From: Pseudorhodobacter sp. | GTDB taxonomy: Bacteria > Pseudomonadota > Alphaproteobacteria > Rhodobacterales > Rhodobacteraceae | Assembly: GCA_014378345.1 (NCBI GenBank) | Contig: JACMNW010000254.1 | Span: 1-11,617, forward strand | Length of the DNA stretch: 11,617 bases | Direction of reading: 5' to 3' | The notes under the pieces: model-generated | Told to the model about the DNA's origin: nothing | Databases searched by the model: none | The model's input: only the letters and a program-made list of their open reading frames with translations | In this document: in pieces, positions 6,328 to 11,617 of the stretch | Layout of the letters: each line of letters opens with the position of its first letter | How positions within the stretch are numbered: position 1 is the first letter of the stretch | Position numbers and translations under genes: made by a program

Positions 6328-7196
6328 AAATGGATTTGCGGTCACTTTTGATGGGTGTCAGCTTTTCGCTGATGTGGTCATCGGCTTTTGCCACGGCACG
6401 CATCATTGTGGCCACAGCACCGCCGCTGCACGCGCTTGCGCTGCGGTTTCTAATCTCGGGGCTGATCGCGGTGATTATAGCACGCCTGATGGGCCAGACA
6501 TGGCATCTGACCCGCGCGCAGTGGCGGGCGACAATGATATTCGGGCTGTGCCAGAACGGCATTTATCTGGGCCTGAACTTTGTGGCTATGAAATCGGTCG
6601 AGGCATCGCTTGCCGCGATAATAGCATCCACCATGCCGCTTTTGGTGGCGGCACTTGGGTGGTTGGCGTTTGGCGATAAGGTGCGGCCATTGGGCTTGGT
6701 TGGGTTATTGGCAGGCGTAATGGGCGTCAGCATCATCATGGGCGCGCGGTTTGGGGGCGGGGTTGATTTGATGGGCGTAGCCCTTTGCGGCATTGGCGCG
6801 TTAGCGTTGGCGGTGGCGACATTGACGCTGCGCGGGGCCACAAGCGGTGGCAATTTGCTGATGGTGGTGGGCTTGCAGATGCTGGTTGGCGCGGTGCTGT
6901 TGGGTGTGGCGGCCGTAACGTTTGAGGTGCCGTATGTAAGGCTGTCGACGACGTTGATTTTGGCATTTATCTATCAGATGTTTGTGCCGGGACTGCTTGC
7001 CACGATGATCTGGTTTTCGCTGGTGGGCAGGATTGGCGCGGTGCGTGCTTCCAGCTTTCATTTTCTGAACCCGTTCTTTGGCGTGGCGGTGGCGGCCCTG
7101 CTGCTGGGTGAGGCTATTCGCCCATTGGATATTGTGGGCGTTGGGGTGATCATGGCAGGCATCCTTGCGGTGCAGCTTTCAAAGGCTCGCCTGTAA
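6306..7196 (+). CDS. EamA/DMT-superfamily transporter
   Basis: This inner-membrane protein of up to 296 residues has about ten hydrophobic helices arranged as two EamA repeats, the drug/metabolite transporter fold. The first repeat opens with MGVSFSLMWSSAFATARII and includes RFLISGLIAVIIA. The second ends with SSFHFLNPFFGVAVAALLLGE followed by a last helix (GVGVIMAGILAVQLS), both typical. Members export amino acids, metabolites or drugs; the substrate here is unknown. Two starts are possible: ATG 6306, overlapping the VOC gene by 22 bases with only a distant AAGG, or ATG 6330, two bases after the VOC stop. The latter would fit translational coupling and gives the usual short N-terminus, MDLRSLLMG. 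Linkage suggests cotranscription with the VOC gene. Confidence 0.9.
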   Translation: MASPHTLKMDLRSLLMGVSFSLMWSSAFATARIIVATAPPLHALALRFLISGLIAVIIARLMGQTWHLTRAQWRATMIFGLCQNGIYLGLNFVAMKSVEASLAAIIASTMPLLVAALGWLAFGDKVRPLGLVGLLAGVMGVSIIMGARFGGGVDLMGVALCGIGALALAVATLTLRGATSGGNLLMVVGLQMLVGAVLLGVAAVTFEVPYVRLSTTLILAFIYQMFVPGLLATMIWFSLVGRIGAVRASSFHFLNPFFGVAVAALLLGEAIRPLDIVGVGVIMAGILAVQLSKARL

Positions 7197-7292
7197 TATT
7201 GCCGAACATTTGGTAACACACATTCACGGAAGGTTTTGGTGACAGCGCACCTCCCTTGCCGCAGGGTCACGGCGAAACGGAGCGTGGCCCAA

Positions 7293-8006
7293 ATGGACCT
7301 GATCTTTGCCTATCTTGCGGGGCTGCTGACCCTTATCAACCCCTGCGTTCTGCCGGTGTTGCCTATTGTGTTGACCACTGCTCTGCAAGCTCACCGGCTT
7401 GGGCCAGTGGCTTTGGCGGCAGGCATGTCTTTGGCCTTTGTGACGCTTGGCCTTGGCGTGGCGACGCTGGGCCGCAGTCTGGGGCTAAGTTCTGAAAGCC
7501 TGGCGCAGGGCGCTGCGATTTTGATGATCGGCTTTGGACTTGTGCTGTTGGTGCCGCGCCTGAATTCTGGCTTTGCGCTGGCCACGGGTGGCATGGCGGC
7601 GCGGGCAGATGCCGGGATCGACCGGGTGGATCGGTCTGGACTTGGCGGGCAATTTCTTGGCGGCGCACTTTTGGGTGCGGTCTGGAGCCCCTGCGTTGGC
7701 CCCACATTGGGCGGCGCGATATCACTGGCCAGCCAAGGGCAAAACTTGGCTTGGGCAGGCACCATCATGCTGGCCTTCGCGATGGGCGTATCAACTGTGA
7801 TCCTGGCGCTTGGCTACGGCGCACGCGCCGCCGTGCAGCGCCGCCGTGCCCTGATGCGAAAAATCGCTGACAAAGCAAAGCCCGTGATGGGCATTGTGTT
7901 TATTGCCGTCGGCCTGATGCTTTTGTTCCGCATCAACCTAATTGTCGAAGGCTGGCTGCTGGGCGTTATGCCCTACTGGCTGCAAGACTTTACCGTATCC
8001 ATCTGA
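7293..8006 (+). CDS. CcdA/DsbD-family transmembrane thiol-electron carrier
   Basis: This 237-residue inner-membrane protein with six predicted helices is the type that moves reducing equivalents from cytoplasmic thioredoxin to periplasmic thiol proteins, for example in cytochrome c maturation. Both redox cysteines sit in pseudo-symmetric signatures: INPCVLPVLP (C18) and WSPCVGPTLGG (C134), with the expected adjacent prolines. A basic, charged loop follows at about 200-216. ATG 7293 is chosen because MDLIFAYLAGLLT is the usual N-terminus and GGAG lies ten bases upstream. A GTG at 7239, with GGAAGG five bases before it, would add 18 residues and cannot be excluded. The next gene, 15 bases on, encodes an exported thioredoxin-like protein that is the probable partner. 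Confidence 0.9.
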   Translation: MDLIFAYLAGLLTLINPCVLPVLPIVLTTALQAHRLGPVALAAGMSLAFVTLGLGVATLGRSLGLSSESLAQGAAILMIGFGLVLLVPRLNSGFALATGGMAARADAGIDRVDRSGLGGQFLGGALLGAVWSPCVGPTLGGAISLASQGQNLAWAGTIMLAFAMGVSTVILALGYGARAAVQRRRALMRKIADKAKPVMGIVFIAVGLMLLFRINLIVEGWLLGVMPYWLQDFTVSI

Positions 8007-8021
8007 CCAAGAGGTATCCCC

Positions 8022-8429
8022 ATGCAACGTCGTGATTTTCTGCTTCTTTCCGCTGCCATATCGCTTGCTGCCCCGATGGCGATGGCGGCCCCTGTTAACA
8101 TTTACTCGCCGGAACTGGTGGCGTCTGAACTGGCCGCCGGCAAAACCGTGGTGCTGGATTTCACTGCCAGCTGGTGCATCAGCTGCCTGTCGCAGGGCCG
8201 CGCGATCCAAGCACTGCGCGATGCAAACCCGGCCTATGACAAGACAATTACTGTGGTTGATCTGGATTGGGATACCTACAAGCGAACGGATATCGCCAAC
8301 AAATATGGTGTCACCGACCGGGGATCATTGGTGTTTCTGCGCGGCAACAAGGTTATCGCGCAGACCTATTCGCATTCGTCAAAGGCCGAATTGATGGCGC
8401 TGTTTGATCAAGCTGCCGCTGCGGCCTGA
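8022..8429 (+). CDS. Exported thioredoxin-fold protein, probable partner of CcdA
   Basis: This 135-residue protein has an N-terminal signal (1-22) whose RRDFLLLS resembles a twin-arginine motif and which likely ends at AMA before APVN. The thioredoxin fold follows: VVLDFTASWCISC (43-55) carries the redox pair C52 and C55, then VDLDWD (79-84), and VTDRGSLVFLRGNKV (97-111). The usual cis-proline before the fourth strand is absent; RGSL stands there. AGAGG lies before ATG 8022. The role inferred is a periplasmic disulfide reductase or chaperone fed by the CcdA-type protein just upstream; the client is unknown. The reading frame ends DQAAAAA and overlaps the end of the convergent GST remnant by 22 bases. 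Confidence 0.88.
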   Translation: MQRRDFLLLSAAISLAAPMAMAAPVNIYSPELVASELAAGKTVVLDFTASWCISCLSQGRAIQALRDANPAYDKTITVVDLDWDTYKRTDIANKYGVTDRGSLVFLRGNKVIAQTYSHSSKAELMALFDQAAAAA

Positions 8430-8431
8430 TC
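8406..8431. repeat. Imperfect palindrome at convergent gene ends
   Basis: The 26-base palindrome runs from GATCA to TGATC: five pairs, one mismatch, five pairs (one G-U), and a four-base loop. It contains the stop codon of the thioredoxin gene on the plus strand and that of the GST remnant on the minus strand. Both strands translate to DQAAAAA at the end. It could form a hairpin at both transcript ends, but no T-tract follows on either side. Confidence 0.6.
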
Positions 8432-8868
8432 CATCATCGCCTTGTCCGACGTCATGGTGCGCGCAACCGATGCGCGCGCGCCGCAGCGTGCGACCCAGTC
8501 CCGGATGGCAGGGTCATCGGGCGTTGCGTCTTTGAACCACGCATAGGGTGATTGCACCAACAGATCTGCGGCTGAATAGCTATCGCCCAGCAGGTAAGGG
8601 CCGGTTTGCAACGCAACACTTATCTTGGACGTAAGTTCAGTTACCCCCCGGAATGTGCGGGCAAGCGACGGTTGGCTTAGACCCAACGCTTCCATTCCGG
8701 CGAGGAACTGGAAGCCACGCTGCAGCGCTGTGTGCTGCTCTACAATCAACAGCTTCCGCAATCAGCATTGGGCACGAAGACACCCTTGCAGGCGATGAAG
8801 GACTGGCACAATCTTAAGCCGGAGTTGTTCAGAAAACAGCCATATCACCTTCCGGGATGTGACAGGTA
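8408..8868 (-). pseudogene. Decayed glutathione S-transferase gene
   Basis: The part at 8408-8761 encodes about 117 residues of a GST C-terminal helical domain (TALQRGFQFLAGMEALGL, then GPYLLGDSYSAADLLVQSPY, then RDWVARCGARASVARTM). It opens just after an in-frame TGA (8762-8764) with no credible start. The 100 bases above it hold pieces of a GST N-terminal thioredoxin domain: IYLSHPG in one frame (8845-8868), and SRKVIWLFSEQL plus a cis-proline-like VPVL in the frame of the C-terminal half. About 36 codons stand where about 80 are expected. I infer frameshift, deletion and a stop. The remnant begins immediately after the stop codon of the GS-like gene, so its original start is gone. I cannot exclude that a truncated C-terminal domain is still translated from an internal start. 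Confidence 0.75.
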
Positions 8869-8870
8869 AA

Positions 8871-10187
8871 TTACAGATTTCCAGCGTAGCGACGGGTCTC
8901 AACCGCAGTGACCTGTGCCGCGACAAAATCGCGTTCCCGCTCAGATTGTTGGATAACGATTGCCAAGGCATCTTCACCCATGACGCGCTTGAGGAAATCT
9001 GACTGCTTGCCCAACTCAATCGCTTGGTCAATCGTGCGCGGAATCGGGTCAGCATCGACCAACTTGCAGGCATCGCCCAGAGTGGCGGGGCCTTTTGGCA
9101 TCAAGCCCGCTTCGTTGCCATCAAGTCCCGCAGCCAGTTCACAAGCAAGCAGATAGTAGGGATTGCAATCAGCCGCACCATCGCGCTTTTCAATGCGCAC
9201 CGCATTGTCACTGCCTTCAAGAATACGCAGCGCAACAGTACGGTTATCATACCCCCAAGCGGTATTTATCGGGCAAAACATGCCTGGACGACGGCGGCGA
9301 TAGGCGTTGGGCGTGGTTGACGCCGCAATCGACATTTCTGCCATACGGCTCTGCAGACCAGCAAGAAATGAATATCCGATTTTGTTCAACTTGCCGTTTT
9401 CAGCAAATGCATTTTTCCCGTCCGTCCACAGCGAGTAATGCGTGTGGAAACCGCTGCCGGATTTGTCAATAAACGGCTTGGCCATGAAGGTCGCAAGATA
9501 GCCTTCCCGGCGGGCAATGTCTTTGATGATATTCCGGAACAAAATAACCCGATCTGCACCGACAAGTGCACGATCGTAGCGCATGTTAACCTCGACTTGG
9601 CCAGGGGCATATTCCGGATTCGACTGCTCAATCGGGATGCCAATCGCGGTCAGATGGTTGCGGATCGGCCCCAGAACGTGATCAAGTTCAGCCGAGCGAT
9701 TGATGCTATAGACGTCGATCTCGGTCTGCTTTGGCAGTTTCGTAACCGGGTCAAGCAGGTAGAACTCTAGTTCTGTTCCTACAAATGGGTCAAATCCCAT
9801 GGCCTCTGCTCTGGCAACCTGGCGCACGAGCGCATTGCGCGGATCAATCGGGATAGGTTGATGATCCATGCTTTCGGTATAGGCCAGACAGATGGCCACA
9901 CCCGGCTCCCATGGGCATGCGACGGGGGCTTCAATCGGATACATATGCATGTCTGGATAGCCGTTATCCATATTGCAGAAAGGGGTATCCCAGATATCGC
10001 AGGTCATATCCATGGCGAACATTGCGGTGATGATACCCACGCCATTTTCACAGGCATTTTTCCAATGTTGGGCGGGAATACGCTTGCCCCGCATCAGCCC
10101 ATTCAAATCGCCAAACCCAAGGGAAACAGTGTGCGTCCCCTCGGGTAGAGCAAACACTGGCTTCGGCTTTTGATTTGTCGCGCTCAT
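8871..10187 (-). CDS. Glutamine-synthetase-family ligase, probable gamma-glutamyl-amine synthetase
   Basis: This 438-residue cytosolic enzyme belongs to the GS-I-like family, ATP-dependent ligases joining glutamate to ammonia or amines. Active-site motifs are present: TELEFYLL (138-145; metal ligands E139 and E141), NPEYAPGQVEVN (190-201; E192 and E199), GSGFHTHYSLW (244-254; H248), DNRTVALRI (314-322) and RIEKRDGAADCNPY (331-344). The NAYRRRRPG segment (294-302) is followed by MFCPI, where GS-I has YEAPV, so the ammonia-site glutamate reads F304. No NLYDLPPE adenylylation site is visible. This points to an amine substrate, as in PuuA-type gamma-glutamylputrescine synthetases, rather than nitrogen assimilation. 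Start ATG 10187 has GGAGAG seven bases upstream; the frame extends 49 codons higher but overlaps the permease end. It follows the permease gene by 64 bases. Confidence 0.88.
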   Translation of the reverse strand: MSATNQKPKPVFALPEGTHTVSLGFGDLNGLMRGKRIPAQHWKNACENGVGIITAMFAMDMTCDIWDTPFCNMDNGYPDMHMYPIEAPVACPWEPGVAICLAYTESMDHQPIPIDPRNALVRQVARAEAMGFDPFVGTELEFYLLDPVTKLPKQTEIDVYSINRSAELDHVLGPIRNHLTAIGIPIEQSNPEYAPGQVEVNMRYDRALVGADRVILFRNIIKDIARREGYLATFMAKPFIDKSGSGFHTHYSLWTDGKNAFAENGKLNKIGYSFLAGLQSRMAEMSIAASTTPNAYRRRRPGMFCPINTAWGYDNRTVALRILEGSDNAVRIEKRDGAADCNPYYLLACELAAGLDGNEAGLMPKGPATLGDACKLVDADPIPRTIDQAIELGKQSDFLKRVMGEDALAIVIQQSERERDFVAAQVTAVETRRYAGNL

Positions 10188-10209
10188 TATCTTACTCTCC
10201 AAGAATAGC

Positions 10210-10244
10210 GTAAGGGTGATCTGGCTTTGCTGAATCACCCTTAC
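10210..10244. repeat. Perfect 11-bp inverted repeat between the permease and ligase genes
   Basis: GTAAGGGTGAT (10210-10220) and ATCACCCTTAC (10234-10244) are exact reverse complements around a 13-base loop. They lie in the 64-base gap between two minus-strand genes, ten bases before the ligase ribosome site. There is no T-tract, so it is not a standard terminator. It may be an mRNA processing/stability hairpin, a partial attenuator, or a DNA operator. Confidence 0.7.
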
Positions 10245-10251
10245 TCCAGGA

Positions 10252-11617
10252 TCAATTAAGTATTTTTCCAAGATTTTCATAAGTTTCTGGTTTGTTGGTC
10301 TTAAGCCAGTTGGCAAAAACCATACCCAGAACAATCAGCCCCGCAATCACCAGCGGGAAGGATTTTACGATGGGAGATTCTGTCCCTGCGACATATTCGA
10401 TATTGGACACCAGCAAATAGAGGCAGCCAGATAGCGCAATCACCGAAAATCCCGGTGCAGCCGCCCGGCGCCAAACGCTGACGCCCCGGTCTTCCTTAGC
10501 AAAAAATATAATCACAGAGGCAGAGACAAGGATCTGAATCATCAAAATCCCGATTGCGGTGAAGCCCGACGCCCAGCCAACGATCAGTACCGGATCAAGC
10601 GCAGACAACCCCAGCGCTGTCAGCATGGCCACCAACAAGATCAACTGAAACAGACCGGCCGTATGGGGTGAATTGTGCTCATTATGGGTCGCAGACAAGC
10701 TTTTATGCAGCAGGCCTTCACGGCTGACCACGAAAAAATAGCGGTTGACCGTATTGTGAAACGATAACACGCAAGCAAACAGGCTGGTGATCAACAAGAT
10801 TTGGAGCATCACCCCAAAGGTTGAACCCAAGAGTCCTTCGACCTGTACCTGAAACAGACCGGTAAAATCATTGGTCGCAGCCGCCACAATATTCGAAGGA
10901 CCGTAGGCCAATGCGATAATCCAAGTTGAAAAGGCGTAGAAGACGGCAATGAGCGTCACGGCCAAGAAGGTCGCTCGCGGAATTGTCTTGCGCGGCTCGC
11001 GGGCTTCTTCGCCGAAGATCGCAGTGGCCTCAAACCCGATAAAGGCAGAAACGATGAAGACCAACGCTACACCAAGGTTGCCCGAGTTAACTGAAGCTGG
11101 CCCAAACGGTGCGAGTGAGATGCCTTCAGGTCCGCCACCGTTCAGCAACACAGCCAGGCCCAAGACGGTCAGGATAGCCACTTCGGCAATCATCAACACG
11201 CCCAGCACCCGGCCAGACAATTCAATCGCGCGACGACCAGTGGTAAACACCGCCAGATGCAGCGCGATACAGCACAACCACCACGGTACATCCGCCCCAA
11301 TCCATTGCAGCAAAAACGCATTGGCAAATACGCCAAACAGGGCCGTCGCCATCAGTTCTACCGACAGATAGGTTGCGATTGAGGCCAGCGCACTGCCAAC
11401 ACCCAATGGTTTGCCGAGACCTGCCGAGACATAGGGGTAAAAGGATACCGCCCCACCGATATGGCTGCTCATTGCGGTGAAACCGACGCTGAATAAAACA
11501 TACATAAGACCGACCAGAATAAAGGTAAGCGGCACTCCGGTGCCATTTCCAAAGGCGAAGGCATAGGGCGTAACTCCAACGACCACAGCTAAAGGTGCGG
11601 CGGCTGCCATGACGAAA
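10252..11617 (-). CDS. APC-superfamily amino acid/polyamine permease (N-terminus outside window)
   Basis: This inner-membrane cation-coupled or exchange transporter of the amino acid-polyamine-organocation superfamily has about 455 residues present. The frame is open to the window edge, with FV before MAAAAPLAVVVG, so ATG 11610 is internal to the first helix and the true start lies beyond 11617. Hallmarks are the helix 1 segment AAAAPLAVVVGVTPYAFAFGNGTG, the SFYPYVSAGLG segment, and the signature FIGFEATAIFGEEAREPRKTIP. Roughly twelve hydrophobic segments follow, with a short charged C-terminus ending NLGKILN. The gene precedes the GS-like ligase by 64 bases in the same direction, so uptake followed by gamma-glutamylation of an amine is the simplest reading. 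The substrate is not determinable by eye. Confidence 0.9.
   Translation of the reverse strand, partial: FVMAAAAPLAVVVGVTPYAFAFGNGTGVPLTFILVGLMYVLFSVGFTAMSSHIGGAVSFYPYVSAGLGKPLGVGSALASIATYLSVELMATALFGVFANAFLLQWIGADVPWWLCCIALHLAVFTTGRRAIELSGRVLGVLMIAEVAILTVLGLAVLLNGGGPEGISLAPFGPASVNSGNLGVALVFIVSAFIGFEATAIFGEEAREPRKTIPRATFLAVTLIAVFYAFSTWIIALAYGPSNIVAAATNDFTGLFQVQVEGLLGSTFGVMLQILLITSLFACVLSFHNTVNRYFFVVSREGLLHKSLSATHNEHNSPHTAGLFQLILLVAMLTALGLSALDPVLIVGWASGFTAIGILMIQILVSASVIIFFAKEDRGVSVWRRAAAPGFSVIALSGCLYLLVSNIEYVAGTESPIVKSFPLVIAGLIVLGMVFANWLKTNKPETYENLGKILN

Noticed and set aside
8762..9073. Minus-strand 103-codon open frame above the GST remnant
   Set aside because: Its first two thirds overlap the ligase in another frame. 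Only its last part (SRKVIWLF and VPVL) is meaningful, as a piece of the GST pseudogene.
10949..11371. Plus-strand 140-codon open frame opposite the permease
   Set aside because: Antisense shadow of the permease, with no ribosome site and no domain.

Overview
The window looks like chromosomal DNA of an alphaproteobacterium, most likely a marine Rhodobacterales (Roseobacter-type) species. This rests on protein resemblance judged by eye, not on a search. The C-terminal part of cytochrome b followed by cytochrome c1 closely resembles the petABC (fbc) operon of Rhodobacter. The AMP nucleosidase, HU, CcdA/thioredoxin and TerC proteins are also of the type usual in that group. GC content by eye is mid to high 50s percent.

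Layout. Positions 1-1780 (+) hold the end of petB, complete petC and a strong intrinsic terminator. Positions 1784-3817 (-) hold a TerC/Alx-family membrane protein behind a structured leader, and an atypical SDR-family oxidoreductase with its own small terminator. Positions 3973-7196 (+) hold AMP nucleosidase (amn), an HU-type DNA-binding protein with a strong terminator, a small VOC/glyoxalase-fold protein and a 10-TM EamA/DMT transporter. Positions 7293-8429 (+) hold a CcdA-type transmembrane thiol carrier and an exported thioredoxin-fold protein, probably one operon. Positions 8408-8868 (-) hold a decayed glutathione S-transferase. Positions 8871-11617 (-) hold a glutamine-synthetase-family ligase and an APC-family amine/amino-acid permease that runs off the window. 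There is no gene-free stretch longer than 180 bases, and I saw no tRNA, rRNA, IS element or CRISPR.

How genes work together. PetB and PetC are two subunits of the cytochrome bc1 complex. CcdA and the thioredoxin form an electron relay across the inner membrane to periplasmic disulfides. The permease and the GS-like ligase look like an uptake and gamma-glutamylation pair for an amine; the ligase lacks the ammonia-site glutamate of true glutamine synthetase. The VOC protein and DMT transporter genes overlap or abut.

I do not see a clearly new multi-gene system. The points most worth a second look are the three-way-junction leader upstream of the TerC gene, the GST pseudogene ending exactly at the GS-like gene, the mirrored palindromic C-termini of two convergent reading frames, the thioredoxin lacking the usual cis-proline, and a perfect 11-bp inverted repeat between permease and ligase.
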